A DNA stretch of 64,000 nt from Selenomonas sputigena ATCC 35185 (GCF_000208405.1 NC_015437.1:1543501-1607500); one strand, 5' to 3'. Positions 27,311 to 36,673 are shown, counted from the first letter of the stretch. Made by a program: numbers and translations. Notes: generated by a model from the letters alone, not told the origin.

Positions 27311-27520
27311 TCAGCTGATACCGACAACCTCGTAGCCTGCATCGACAATCGTCGCCGAAAGAGCCTTGTCTGAAACGTCGGCGCTCAAGGTGACGACGGC
27401 ATTCTTGTTTTCCAGGCTGACTTCCGCCTTTTCCACGCCGTTCATGCCTTCCAAAGCCTTCGTCACATGGGCGACGCAGTGGCCGCACATCATACCTTCG
27501 ATAGAAATCGTCTTTTTCAT
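27311..27520 (-). CDS. Putative internally translated CopZ-like copper chaperone
   Basis: In frame with the copA end. The ATG at 27520 (Met806 of CopA) is preceded by GGAGG at 27529-27533, 8 bases upstream, which is ideal for initiation. The 69-residue product MKKTISIEGMMCGHCVAHVT... has the size and motif of a CopZ chaperone, which hands Cu+ to CopA. No separate copZ is visible nearby. E. coli makes a CopA(Z) fragment from copA by frameshifting, so a dual product from one gene has a precedent. Translation from this site is an inference. Confidence 0.6.
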   Translation of the reverse strand: MKKTISIEGMMCGHCVAHVTKALEGMNGVEKAEVSLENKNAVVTLSADVSDKALSATIVDAGYEVVGIS

Positions 27521-29935
27521 TACACTTGCCTCCAATTTTTCATCTGCCTGCATTTGTGCAGCTTCTTCCGCTCCCGCTTCTGCTTCTGCTTCCTTCTGCA
27601 AAAGGAAGCCGGGCAGTTCACGCAAAACCTTGCGCTTATCTTTCCTATCGTCATAAACGTCAAAAAAGTTCAGCCGCAGAGCATTCATCACGACACAGAA
27701 GCTTGAAAGGCTCATCGCCGCCGCGCCGAACATCGGACTCAATACGATGCCGAACACGGGCAGCCAAAGGCCTGCCGCCAGCGGTATGCCGATGACATTG
27801 TAGAAAAACGCCCAGAAGAGATTTTCCTTGATGTTGCGGATGACCTGCCGCGAAAGGCGAATGGCCGCGACGACGTCCCTGAGCGACGACTTCATGAGGA
27901 CGACGTCGGCAGCATCCATGGCAATGTCAGCGCCCGCACCGATGGCGATGCCGACATCGGCACGCGTCAAAGCGGGCGCGTCATTGATGCCGTCTCCTAC
28001 CATGACCGTCCTGCCGCTCTCCTGCAGACGGCGCACGACCTCTTCCTTGCCGTCGGGCAGAACGTCAGCGACGATGGCAGAAAGGCCGAGCTTCACGCCG
28101 ACCGCGTTCGCCGTACGGCGGTTGTCTCCCGTCAGCATGACGGGCTGCACGCCCATGCGCAGAAGTTCCTCGATCGCCTCGCGGCTATCCGGCTTCAAGG
28201 CGTCAGCGACGGCGATGATGCCGAGCAAGCGATCCGCAGCGGCGAAGAAAAGCGGCGTCTTTCCCTCCGACGCGAGCTTTTCCGCCGCCGCCTTCATGTC
28301 CGCTGTCAGAAGCCCTTTCTCCTTCATCAGCGCCATGCTGCCGCCGATCACCTCTCGACGTTCACCCGAAAGCTCCGCCGTGCCCGTGACGCCATGCCCG
28401 GGCAGTGCCTGGAAATCCTGCACCTTCGAGAAAGAAATGCCGCGCTCTTCTGCCTCGCGTCGAACGGCAACGGCAAGTGGATGTTCACTCTGCGCCTCCA
28501 AGGCGGTCGCCACGCAAAGAAGCTCTTCTTCTCCTACACCTGCAGCAGGCATGAGATCCGTCACGCGCGGCTTGCCTTCCGTTATTGTGCCCGTCTTGTC
28601 GAGCACAACGAAGTCTGCCTTGCCAGTCGCCTCCAAAGCAGCCGCCGTCTTGAAGAGAATGCCGTTCTTCGCTCCCTTGCCGCTGCCGACCATGATGGCG
28701 ACCGGAGTAGCAAGTCCTAGGGCGCAGGGGCAGCTGATGACGAGCACGCTGACGGCACGCGCGAGAGCGAAGCTCGCCGTCTCGCCCAGAAGCAACCAAA
28801 GAGCGCCCGTAGCAAGAGCCAAAACAATGACGACGGGAACGAATACGCCCGACACTTTGTCAGCGAGCTTCGAGATCTCCGCCTTTGAAGCGGCGGCGTT
28901 CTGCACCATCTCGATGATCTGCTGCAGCGTCGTGTCCTCGCCGACGCGCCGCGCTTCGCAGGTCAAAGCGCCGTTCTGATTGATCGTGGCGGCGCTCACG
29001 AGACTGCCCGGCGCCTTGTCCACAGGCAGGCTCTCGCCCGTCAGCGCCGCCTCATTGACGGCGCTCTCGCCTTCGAGCACCTTGCCGTCGACGGGGAAGC
29101 TCTCGCCCGGCAGTACGAGAAAGACGTCGCCGACGGCGACCTCCGAAGCGGCGACAACGACCTCCTCGCCGTCCCTTACGAGTCGCGCCGTCTTGGGTGC
29201 AAGATCCATGAGCCCCTTGATGGCATTCGTCGTCTTGCCCTTGCTGCGGCTTTCCAGCCACTTGCCCACCGTGATGAGCGTCAAGATCATCGCGGACGTC
29301 TCAAAGTAGAAATCCATGCCGCCCGCAGCGACGCTCTGCCAGTCGCCGGCTCGCGCCGCGAGAAGCATGGAGAAGAGATTTCCCGTACTGTAAACGAAGC
29401 CCGCCGCACTGCCAAGAGCTACGAGCGTATCCATGTTCACGCCGCCCGAAAAGATATTGCGAAAGCCGTTGATGAAGAATTTCTGATTGACGATCATGAC
29501 GGCGACAGCGAGAAGAAGCTCGTAAAGGCCGATGACGAGCGCATTGTTCTCCATCGCCTGCGGAATGGGAAGCGCAAGAAGCATGTGCCCCATCGAAACG
29601 TAGAGAAGCGGCACGAGGAGCACGAGCGACACGATAAAGCGGCGCAGAATCTTCGGCGTCTCATGATCTTCAAGCGCCTCTCGCTCTTCTCGCATATCCT
29701 TTGCCCGTCCTGCCCCCTTGCCGGCAGCAAGGCTCGCGCCGTAGCCCGCATGCTCGACAGCGGCGCAGATCATCTCCGACGTCAGCGGCGCATCGTAACT
29801 TACGAGCATCGAATTCGTCAGAAGGTTCACAGACACCTCCCGCACGCCCGCCAGATGACGAACCGCCTTGTCAACACGCGCACTGCACGCCGCGCACGAC
29901 ATGCCCGTGATCTGATACTTTTCATTTTCCGTCAT
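27311..29935 (-). CDS. copA: Copper-translocating P1B-type ATPase with N- and C-terminal heavy-metal domains
   Basis: Exports Cu+ across the cytoplasmic membrane. 874 residues. The N-terminal HMA domain has GMSCAAC (residues 11-17). Eight TM helices follow, with the metal-binding CPC at 402-404, the phosphorylated Asp446 in DKTGT, and GDGINDAPAL. After the last TM helix there is an acidic linker, then a second HMA domain at 806-874 with GMMCGHC (Cys817, Cys820). A C-terminal HMA domain is unusual. It begins with Met806 behind its own GGAGG site and could also be made as a free CopZ-like chaperone. Confidence 0.96.
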   Translation of the reverse strand: MTENEKYQITGMSCAACSARVDKAVRHLAGVREVSVNLLTNSMLVSYDAPLTSEMICAAVEHAGYGASLAAGKGAGRAKDMREEREALEDHETPKILRRFIVSLVLLVPLLYVSMGHMLLALPIPQAMENNALVIGLYELLLAVAVMIVNQKFFINGFRNIFSGGVNMDTLVALGSAAGFVYSTGNLFSMLLAARAGDWQSVAAGGMDFYFETSAMILTLITVGKWLESRSKGKTTNAIKGLMDLAPKTARLVRDGEEVVVAASEVAVGDVFLVLPGESFPVDGKVLEGESAVNEAALTGESLPVDKAPGSLVSAATINQNGALTCEARRVGEDTTLQQIIEMVQNAAASKAEISKLADKVSGVFVPVVIVLALATGALWLLLGETASFALARAVSVLVISCPCALGLATPVAIMVGSGKGAKNGILFKTAAALEATGKADFVVLDKTGTITEGKPRVTDLMPAAGVGEEELLCVATALEAQSEHPLAVAVRREAEERGISFSKVQDFQALPGHGVTGTAELSGERREVIGGSMALMKEKGLLTADMKAAAEKLASEGKTPLFFAAADRLLGIIAVADALKPDSREAIEELLRMGVQPVMLTGDNRRTANAVGVKLGLSAIVADVLPDGKEEVVRRLQESGRTVMVGDGINDAPALTRADVGIAIGAGADIAMDAADVVLMKSSLRDVVAAIRLSRQVIRNIKENLFWAFFYNVIGIPLAAGLWLPVFGIVLSPMFGAAAMSLSSFCVVMNALRLNFFDVYDDRKDKRKVLRELPGFLLQKEAEAEAGAEEAAQMQADEKLEASVMKKTISIEGMMCGHCVAHVTKALEGMNGVEKAEVSLENKNAVVTLSADVSDKALSATIVDAGYEVVGIS

Positions 29936-29973
29936 AAGAAAAACACCTCCTCGTTTCCTATGACTATTTGAAC

Positions 29974-30002
29974 AGAATATACGTCGATGCGATGTTTGTC
30001 AA
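29974..30002 (-). promoter_or_regulatory. Promoter of copA
   Basis: TTGACA (29997-30002), 17-bp spacer, TATTCT (29974-29979). I see no CopY-type TACAnnTGTA box; a regulator cannot be named. Confidence 0.7.
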
Positions 30003-31150
30003 GAACAAATTTCATTTCCCACTTTCTTTAACGCACTTTGCACAAGTTCCGCTAGATAATGCGCCGTCGGCGCGAGCGCAGCGGGGTCTACGCGAAAGCT
30101 CGGATTGTGGATGGCAGCGGACAATCCCGTTCCAACCAGCACGAAACAGCCCGGCACGTTCTCCTGATAGAAGGCAAAGTCCTCACCGCCCAAGGATTTC
30201 GGAGCAGACACAACCTGCAAATCACACGCCTCTGCCACCCGCTTGGAAAACGATGTCCAAAAAACATCGTTCGCCGTCGCCGGCGGCCCTTCGTACCAAT
30301 CCGTCACCACCTCAGCGCCATGCGCCTGTGCCAGACCTTCGGCCAAAGCACAGACGCGCTTACGAATCAAGGCGCGTTCTTCTCCATCCATGCTGCGCGT
30401 CGTTCCTTCGACGAGCGCTTCTTCAGGGATGACGTTCCACGTATTGCCCGCGGCGACATGCGTGACGCTCACAAGCCCTGCCGAAAACGGATGAAGGTTG
30501 CGCGCGACGACGGTCTGCACCGCTTGGATGAATCCCGCCGCCAAAGGAATCGGATCGATGCCGCGCTGCGGATGCGCGGCATGCGTCCCCTTGCCGATGA
30601 AGCGAAATACGAAGCGGTCGACTGCCGCCGTGACAGCACCTTCCGATATGCCGACCGTGCCAACCGTCAAAAGGGGCGACGCGTGGAGTCCGAAAATTGC
30701 CTGTACATCGCGCAGGGCTCCTGCCTCCATGAGTACCTTAGCCCCGCCCGGCGCCTCCTCTGCTGGCTGGAAGAACAGGCGCACGCGCCCTTTCAGCTCC
30801 ATCTCGCGCTTTTTGAGCAGAAGCGCCGCACCGAGAACGGATGCTGTATGAAAATCATGCCCGCAGGCGTGCATGCGTCCCTCATTCTCCGAGCGATACG
30901 GCAAATCTGTCTGCTCTTCGATGGGCAGGGCGTCGATATCGGCACGCAAGGCAACGACAGGCTCACCCTCGCCCACTTCCGCAACAATTCCTGTCGAAAG
31001 CGGTAATTTGAGAATGCGTATGCCCGCACGTTCCAAGGAAGCACGGATGCGCTTCGTCGTTTCCACTTCTTCATAGGAAAGCTCCGGATGGCGGTGAAAC
31101 CACTGAAATTCTTCCTCGATATATGCTTCGATGTTTTCGATAGCTGACAT
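29999..31150 (-). CDS. M20 family metal-dependent amidohydrolase
   Basis: 383 residues from ATG 31150 with GAGAGG upstream. It belongs to the M20D hippurate hydrolase / N-acyl-L-amino acid amidohydrolase group. Residues show FHRHPELSYEE, ALRADIDALPIEE, the metal ligands HACGHDFHT, FQPAEEAPGGAKVLMEAG and the C-terminal GGEDFAFY. It is cytoplasmic by sequence and the acyl substrate is unknown. It is a monocistron with a consensus promoter; its stop overlaps the copA -35 region. Confidence 0.93.
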   Translation of the reverse strand: MSAIENIEAYIEEEFQWFHRHPELSYEEVETTKRIRASLERAGIRILKLPLSTGIVAEVGEGEPVVALRADIDALPIEEQTDLPYRSENEGRMHACGHDFHTASVLGAALLLKKREMELKGRVRLFFQPAEEAPGGAKVLMEAGALRDVQAIFGLHASPLLTVGTVGISEGAVTAAVDRFVFRFIGKGTHAAHPQRGIDPIPLAAGFIQAVQTVVARNLHPFSAGLVSVTHVAAGNTWNVIPEEALVEGTTRSMDGEERALIRKRVCALAEGLAQAHGAEVVTDWYEGPPATANDVFWTSFSKRVAEACDLQVVSAPKSLGGEDFAFYQENVPGCFVLVGTGLSAAIHNPSFRVDPAALAPTAHYLAELVQSALKKVGNEICS

Positions 31151-31196
31151 AATGTTTTGCCTCTCTAATTCATATATGTTTAGTATATTATATGGT

Positions 31197-31225
31197 ATTA
31201 TATAGTGACTGCCCCATTTTGTCAA
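31197..31225 (-). promoter_or_regulatory. Consensus promoter of the M20 amidohydrolase gene
   Basis: TTGACA (31220-31225), 17-bp spacer, TATAAT (31197-31202): a perfect sigma-A consensus. Confidence 0.9.
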
Positions 31226-31344
31226 CAAATCTTCTCGTCCCGCTGTATCATCTAAAGACATCAAAAAAATCCACACACGGCACAGACCTACAGTTTCTGC
31301 AGCAAAATAATCTGCACATGCAGCAAATTTTTGGGGCATGAAGA

Positions 31345-31378
31345 AAAACCGGCACCCGTCAAGGACAGATGCCGTTTT
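31345..31378 (-). terminator. Terminator after the Opp/Nik-type ABC operon
   Basis: An imperfect stem of AAAAACGGCATC against GGTGCCGGTTTTT followed by CTTC on the minus strand, immediately after the last ABC gene. Confidence 0.75.
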
Positions 31379-31382
31379 TCAT

Positions 31383-31997
31383 TCATGCCTGCAGATCATC
31401 GACATGCACCAGGCGCGTGCAAATGCGCCGCGCTAATGCCTCGTTGTGCGTGATAGCAATGAGGATCATATCATGTCTTTCGACTTCCTGTAAGATGACC
31501 GACCAGATCTGCGCCTGTGTGATGGGATCAAGGCTTGCCGTGATCTCGTCGGCGATGAGCACGCGCGTCTTGGGACTGAGCGCGCGCAGAATCGACAGCC
31601 GCTGCAGCTGACCGCCCGAGAGCTCGTTCGGCCAGCGTGTGAGCCAATCAAGCTCGGCGCCGATCGCCCTGAGGAGTTCATCCGGCACATCCCATGCTTC
31701 GCTCAGGGAATCCTTCACCTTCCAGCGCGGATCCATCGCCTTTTCCGGATGCTGATAGATGAGCTGGATGGGATTGTAACCGCCCTTCGGCAAGGCTGCA
31801 CCGTCCAATGCAATAGACCCTTCCTGCAGCGGCAGATAGCCTGCAAGGAGCAGCGCGAGCGTGCTCTTGCCGCGCCCGCTTGATCCTAAAAGAGCGAGCC
31901 GCTCCCCGTCTGCAATATGCAAAGATATATTCTGCAGAACGGGAGCGTTCATCCCATAGCGATAGGAGAGATTCTTCACATCGAGCATCTCATGCAC
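31383..31997 (-). CDS. ABC importer ATP-binding protein (OppF/NikE type)
   Basis: 204 residues. Walker A GSSGRGKST near 38-46, signature LSGGQLQRLSI, Walker B VLIADEITASLD and switch His in ITHNE. It is shorter than a typical OppF (about 300) and lacks the C-terminal extension, as in NikE-type subunits. It overlaps the partner ATPase gene by 8 bp and is last in a five-gene operon behind a cobalamin riboswitch. Confidence 0.9.
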   Translation of the reverse strand: MHEMLDVKNLSYRYGMNAPVLQNISLHIADGERLALLGSSGRGKSTLALLLAGYLPLQEGSIALDGAALPKGGYNPIQLIYQHPEKAMDPRWKVKDSLSEAWDVPDELLRAIGAELDWLTRWPNELSGGQLQRLSILRALSPKTRVLIADEITASLDPITQAQIWSVILQEVERHDMILIAITHNEALARRICTRLVHVDDLQA

Positions 31998-32808
31998 CTC
32001 CCGCTTCCGTCATCTGCCGCACCTCTTGCGCCGAATAGACCTTGAAACTGTTCTGCGGCAGGGCATGATAAAGCGCCTGTGTATAGGGATGCTGCAGATC
32101 GCTGCCGTCGCCGCAAAATGCAGCGGCCGGAACCCTGTCCACGGTTCGGCCTTCATAGAAAACGGCAACCGTGTCGGCAACTTCGACGGCGAGATCGATG
32201 TCGTGCGTGATGAGCAGAATGCCCTTTCCCGCATCGGCAAGCTCGCGCAGAAGCTGCAATGCCTCGACGGCGCTCTTGATATCCATGCCAGGCGTCGGTT
32301 CATCCGCGATGATGAGAGCGGCGTCCGTGATAACCGCTGTCGAAAAGAGGACGCGCCGCGCCATGCCGCCCGAAAGCTGAAACGGATACAGGCGCTGAAC
32401 CTTTTCCTCCAAATGCAGACGCCGGAAGGTCGCCGCCATATCGACAGGCGAACCGTAGAGCCCGCATACCTCTTTGCCGACGCGCATGAGCGGGTCGAGG
32501 TGTGTCACAGACTGCGGGATCAACGCCAGCTCCCGTCCGCGCAGCTCTTCCTGACGCGCCGCATCAAGCACGGTCCCGCGATAGATCATCTCGCCGCTCG
32601 TCACGGCGTTGTACGGAAGGATGCCGAGCAGGGCATGCGCCAAAAGGCTCTTGCCCGAACCGCTTGCGCCGACGACGGCAAGGATTTCTCCTGCACCCAG
32701 GCACAGATTGACATCGTACATCCCTGCCACCAGTGTATGCTTCAGTGCGCTCTGATACATGCGAAACGACACGGACAGATTCTTTACTTCGAGAAGTTCT
32801 TGTCCCAT
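31990..32808 (-). CDS. ABC importer ATP-binding protein (OppD/NikD type)
   Basis: 272 residues. Walker A GASGSGKSL, signature LSGGMARRV, Walker B LIIADEPTPGMD and switch His in ITHDIDLAVEVAD. It pairs with the 31383 ATPase to power uptake. It lies 8 bp after the NikC-type permease gene. Confidence 0.9.
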   Translation of the reverse strand: MGQELLEVKNLSVSFRMYQSALKHTLVAGMYDVNLCLGAGEILAVVGASGSGKSLLAHALLGILPYNAVTSGEMIYRGTVLDAARQEELRGRELALIPQSVTHLDPLMRVGKEVCGLYGSPVDMAATFRRLHLEEKVQRLYPFQLSGGMARRVLFSTAVITDAALIIADEPTPGMDIKSAVEALQLLRELADAGKGILLITHDIDLAVEVADTVAVFYEGRTVDRVPAAAFCGDGSDLQHPYTQALYHALPQNSFKVYSAQEVRQMTEAGGA

Positions 32809-32816
32809 AAAGCCTC

Positions 32817-33665
32817 CTATTCCTGTCCGGACTGTGGGTCGAGAATATCGCGCAGTGCTTCGCCGAGACGATCAAAAATCAGAACGACGAGCAGCAGCAA
32901 GAAGCCCGGGAAAAATGCCAGCCACCACATGCCGAGCGCCAGATAGCGCATGGACTCCGCCAGGATGATGCCGATCGCCGGCATATCGAGCGGCAGGCCG
33001 TAGCCGAGGAAGCTGATGGCTGCCTCATGCATGATCGCATGCGGAAAGAGCAAAACAAGCCCGATGATGTACTGCGGTGCAACATGCGGCACGAAGTGCC
33101 GGCGCGCGATGGAAAACCACGAGCAGCCATACTGACGTGCCGCCAGAACATAGGGCTGCGAGCGCAGCTGCATGACTTCCGCACGGATGACACGCGTCAA
33201 ACGCGGCCAATGCGTGACGATGACGCCGATGGATACGCCGAGGATTCCGCCGCCCATCATCACCGAAATCATGAGGATGAGGAGGATGTGCGGAATTCCC
33301 ATGCAGAGATCGACGAGCCAAAGAACGAAGCGATCCACCTTGCCGCCGAATGCCGCCGACAACGTTCCGAGGAGGAGCGCGATGCAGGAGCTGAAAAACG
33401 CGGCGGCAAAACCGATCTGCAGACTGATCGACATGCCCTTGACGGAGCGCAGAAACATGTCGCGCCCCATGTTGTCCGTACCGAACGGATGAAGGACGGA
33501 CGGCGCAAGATTTTTCTGCCCGAAGTCGACCGCATAGGAACTCTCATCCATCGTTGTACCCCAGAGGAGCAGTCCCAAAATGAACAGGATCGCAAACACG
33601 GCAAAGATGAGTCGGCGCTGACGGACACTCAGACCGCTTTGCGCGAGGGGAAGCGCCTTGTTCAT
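32817..33665 (-). CDS. ABC importer permease (OppC/NikC type)
   Basis: 282 residues with about six TM segments. The OppC-type start has one TM helix (LIFAVFAILFILGLLLWG), then HPFGTDNMGRDMFLRSVKG, which is characteristic of OppC/NikC. The EAA-like loop region is near 200 (EAAISFLGYGLPLDMPAIG). It overlaps the OppB-type gene by 4 bp. Confidence 0.92.
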   Translation of the reverse strand: MNKALPLAQSGLSVRQRRLIFAVFAILFILGLLLWGTTMDESSYAVDFGQKNLAPSVLHPFGTDNMGRDMFLRSVKGMSISLQIGFAAAFFSSCIALLLGTLSAAFGGKVDRFVLWLVDLCMGIPHILLILMISVMMGGGILGVSIGVIVTHWPRLTRVIRAEVMQLRSQPYVLAARQYGCSWFSIARRHFVPHVAPQYIIGLVLLFPHAIMHEAAISFLGYGLPLDMPAIGIILAESMRYLALGMWWLAFFPGFLLLLVVLIFDRLGEALRDILDPQSGQE

Positions 33666-34648
33666 GACATCCCCCTCCCCTCGCGCAGCTGCGGATCCAC
33701 AATCCCATATAGAATGTTGGCGATGAGATTACCGACAAAGATAAAGATTGCACTGAAGACTGCAATGCCGAGCAGCAGTGCAAGATCGCCGCGCAGCCCC
33801 GCCAGCGTGACCGTACTGCCCAGTCCCGGGTAGGAGAACACCGTCTCCGCGAGAATGGCGCCGCCAAACAGCTCATTGAAGGACGCGAACTGCAAGGTGA
33901 TCGCAGGCAGCAGGATGTTACGCAAACCATGCCGCCGCACGCGCTGCCAAAGATTCTCGCCGCGCGCCTCGGCAAAGAGCATGTAGTTCGTCCCCATCAC
34001 CTCGATCATCTTTTCGCGCGTCTGCAGCGTGATGGAAGAAATCCCCGTGACGCTGAGCGTCAGTGCCGGCAAAATCAGATGATGGATCTGCTCTGCCAGC
34101 GTAACCTCCTCATGCAGCTTTCCGATGGGAGCGGCAAGCGCGAGCGGAAACCACTGCAGCTTGACCGCGAAGAGCATGAGGAACAGGAGTCCGAGCCAGA
34201 ATACCGGCACGGAGACGCACAGAAGGGAAAATCCCTGAATTGCCTTGTCCAGGCGGCTGTCGCGGTACATTCCCGCGAGCACGCCCAGAACAAAGCCGAT
34301 TGCGCCCGACAGCGTCCACGCCGTCATCATCAAGAGAAGCGTAAGGCGAAACTTTTCTCCGATGACTTCGAGTACAGGGGCGCGATAGATGAACGATGTG
34401 CCGAAATCACCATGCAGAATATTCCCCGCCCAAAGCAGGAAGCGTTCGAGCGGCGGCTTGTCAAAGCCCCAATAAGAGGCAATGAGCGCATGCTGTTCCG
34501 CTGATGCCGCCTTATTGATGAAGTACGCGTCGATGGGATCGATGGGCGAATTGGCGAGCAGTATAAAACTGATGACGCTCACCGCAGCCAGGAGGAGCAC
34601 AAGCCGAAACAGATTGCCCCCAAGAAAGCAGACGATTCTCTTATCCAT
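33662..34648 (-). CDS. ABC importer permease (OppB/NikB type)
   Basis: 328 residues with six TM segments. The N-terminal helix, the FLLWAGNILHGDFGTSFIY block and the EAA loop with FSYPGLGSTVTLAGLRGD are typical of OppB/NikB. It abuts the binding-protein gene with no gap and overlaps the next permease by 4 bp. Confidence 0.92.
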   Translation of the reverse strand: MDKRIVCFLGGNLFRLVLLLAAVSVISFILLANSPIDPIDAYFINKAASAEQHALIASYWGFDKPPLERFLLWAGNILHGDFGTSFIYRAPVLEVIGEKFRLTLLLMMTAWTLSGAIGFVLGVLAGMYRDSRLDKAIQGFSLLCVSVPVFWLGLLFLMLFAVKLQWFPLALAAPIGKLHEEVTLAEQIHHLILPALTLSVTGISSITLQTREKMIEVMGTNYMLFAEARGENLWQRVRRHGLRNILLPAITLQFASFNELFGGAILAETVFSYPGLGSTVTLAGLRGDLALLLGIAVFSAIFIFVGNLIANILYGIVDPQLREGRGMS

Positions 34649-36232
34649 TTACTTCTTCCACTGCCATTCGTCAAGTGTTATAAGGATCCCCATGCCCTGT
34701 CCGCGCTCACCCACACGCAGCTGACCGAGATCGAGCTGATTATTGACGAAATACGGCACCTGAACCGTCGCAATCCAAAGATAAGGGATATCGACCTTCG
34801 GCCCCGTCACGCCATCCCACTGTGCCGCACGGAACTCGCGCAGCATCTCCTCATCGGTCGCAGCGGCAAGTGCCCGATCGATATGCGCAGTGACCGTCGG
34901 ATTGCGATACATGGCAGAGTTGTTGATGACATTCACCCCGACCTGCGAGGAATGGAAATAATTGTAGATTGCTTGCGGCGTATAGTCGCCAATCGCCCAT
35001 ACCGTCGGGATGTTGCGCGCTATCTTGCGGGCCTCCGACCACGGCGTCGACTTTGCGATAATGTTGATGCCGAGCTTCTTCGCATCCTGTGCAAGCGCCA
35101 CCGCTGTATTGTAACGCTGCAGGTCATTGGAACGGCCATTGATGACGAATTCCGCCTTCTGCCCGTTCTTCTCGCGAATGCCGTCGCCGTCCGTATCCAC
35201 CCAGCCCGCAGCCTCAAGAATCTTCACTGCTTCGTCCACGCGGTTGTCCGATTCCTGCAAATCGTTATTCGCCCAAGAAAGAGCTTCTGCAAAATTCATC
35301 GTCGGCTTTCCGAAGCCGCCGAGCGCATTCTCGATGATCGTCTTGCGGTCGATGCCGATGTTCAGTGCTTGGCGGATGGCAGGATCGCTCGTCACATTGT
35401 TGCCGACCAGCATGCCGTTTTCGTCATGCTCCGACTCCTGCGGCATATTGACGCAGAAGCTGTCAATGCTGTCCATCACTACCAATTTCATATTCGGCAC
35501 GCTTGCCTCAGCAAATTCGGGCGGTGCAAAGACGAGATCGACCTGTCCGGACTGCGCTGCTGCAAGCACAGCATCATCACCCAGATTCAGCGCCGTCACC
35601 TTTTTCAGCTTCGGCTTTTCTCCGTAATAATATTCGTTCGGCTCCATCACAAGCTGCTGTTCCTTTTGGAACGAGACGACCTTCCAGGGACCGCTGCCGA
35701 CCGGTGCCGTCGCATACCCTTCTTTATAGGCGTGCTTCGGCACAATGCCGAGGGAGGCCGCCGTTTCGAGGAAAACAGACCACGGGCGTGACAGCTTGAA
35801 CTCCACCTGCGTCGGGGACAGGGCGCGCACCGACTCCATCGCGGTCAGATCCACGGCGCTGGCCGCCTTCTTCGCCGTTTCGTAGGTAAAGACGACATCC
35901 TCTGCCGTCAGCGGCTGACCGTCAGAGAATTTCGCATCATCCCGGATCGTAAAGGTATATTTCAGCCCGTCCTCTGAACGCTCAACGTTTGTAGCCAGCT
36001 CCTTGATGAGCTGATTCTTTTCATCATGTCCCATCAATGCGCTGTGGAACGGATCCGGTCCCCAGAGCCCCCATCCCATCGTCGGATCGAAGCCCTCGCC
36101 TACCATATACTTGCCGACCGAGATCACGATTTCACCCTTCTCTGCGCGCTCGTTTTTCGCCTGATCCGCGCCTCCGCAGCCGACGGTGAGAATCATCATC
36201 GCCGCCAGCAGAAACATACAAAACTTCTTCAC
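34649..36232 (-). CDS. Solute-binding lipoprotein of an Opp/Nik-type ABC importer
   Basis: An SBP family 5 protein of 527 residues. A signal peptide ends in the lipobox LTVGC, so it is lipid-anchored outside the inner membrane. Blocks such as DAKFSDGQPLTAEDVVFTYE and AIRQALNIGIDRKTI are typical of peptide or nickel binding proteins. The GTG at 36232 is favoured because GAGGAGG lies 7 bases upstream, whereas ATG 36238 is only 1 base from it. The cobalamin riboswitch upstream suggests the ligand is cobalt (free or chelated) or a corrinoid, not a peptide. Confidence 0.9.
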   Translation of the reverse strand: MKKFCMFLLAAMMILTVGCGGADQAKNERAEKGEIVISVGKYMVGEGFDPTMGWGLWGPDPFHSALMGHDEKNQLIKELATNVERSEDGLKYTFTIRDDAKFSDGQPLTAEDVVFTYETAKKAASAVDLTAMESVRALSPTQVEFKLSRPWSVFLETAASLGIVPKHAYKEGYATAPVGSGPWKVVSFQKEQQLVMEPNEYYYGEKPKLKKVTALNLGDDAVLAAAQSGQVDLVFAPPEFAEASVPNMKLVVMDSIDSFCVNMPQESEHDENGMLVGNNVTSDPAIRQALNIGIDRKTIIENALGGFGKPTMNFAEALSWANNDLQESDNRVDEAVKILEAAGWVDTDGDGIREKNGQKAEFVINGRSNDLQRYNTAVALAQDAKKLGINIIAKSTPWSEARKIARNIPTVWAIGDYTPQAIYNYFHSSQVGVNVINNSAMYRNPTVTAHIDRALAAATDEEMLREFRAAQWDGVTGPKVDIPYLWIATVQVPYFVNNQLDLGQLRVGERGQGMGILITLDEWQWKK

Positions 36233-36345
36233 TTTCATGCCTCCTCGCATCCATAACACTGAATACTCATAATATCTCTTCCTGTAGATGCTCCATCATT
36301 CTACGCCTTCCATCCACCTCCTTCCATCGCTTTCGTCCAGACATA

Positions 36346-36369
36346 TAAAAAGCCTCTTTGCTAAAGAGC
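36346..36369 (-). terminator. Expression-platform terminator of cobalamin riboswitch 2
   Basis: Minus-strand hairpin CTCTTT-AGC-AAAGAG followed by GCTTTTTATA. A second stem (AGGCG/CGCCT then TTTTT) lies just upstream at about 36371-36399 and may be the alternative fold. Confidence 0.65.
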
Positions 36370-36424
36370 AAAAAGGCGCACGAAACACAAGCCACGCCTT
36401 CCTGTCTCTCGCAGGAATAATAAC

Positions 36425-36565
36425 AGCGCTCCGAGCGGGCAGTTCTTCTGGCTCTGCATCCTCATCTTCCTCGCCTTCCCAGTTTCCCAGTGGCATCATG
36501 AGGTCGACTCTGCATTACAGCTGCGGGACAGCACAGGTCTTTCACCTGCTTCTCTATTGAGCGCT
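36425..36565 (-). ncRNA. Cobalamin riboswitch 2 (upstream of the Opp/Nik-type importer)
   Basis: The minus strand carries the B12-box AGCCAGAAGAACTGCC (36438-36453), ATGCCACTGGGAAACTGGGAAGGCG and AGCAGGTGAAAGACCTG. The closing stem pairs AGCGCTC with GAGCGCT. It shares the whole layout with riboswitch 1. The remaining 36233-36345 and 36566-36607 show no gene. Confidence 0.93.
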
Positions 36566-36607
36566 ATGCGCACCCGATCGGCAAAATATGAAGTTACTTT
36601 CGGATTC

Positions 36608-36636
36608 AGCCTATCATAGAATAAATAGGGTGTCAA
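36608..36636 (-). promoter_or_regulatory. Promoter of the riboswitch-importer operon
   Basis: TTGACA (36631-36636), 17-bp spacer, TAGGCT (36608-36613, weak). It starts about 35 bp before the aptamer. Confidence 0.55.
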
Positions 36637-36673
36637 TGGGCGTTGAGAAACCAAACCGCTCATGCGCCTAGTT

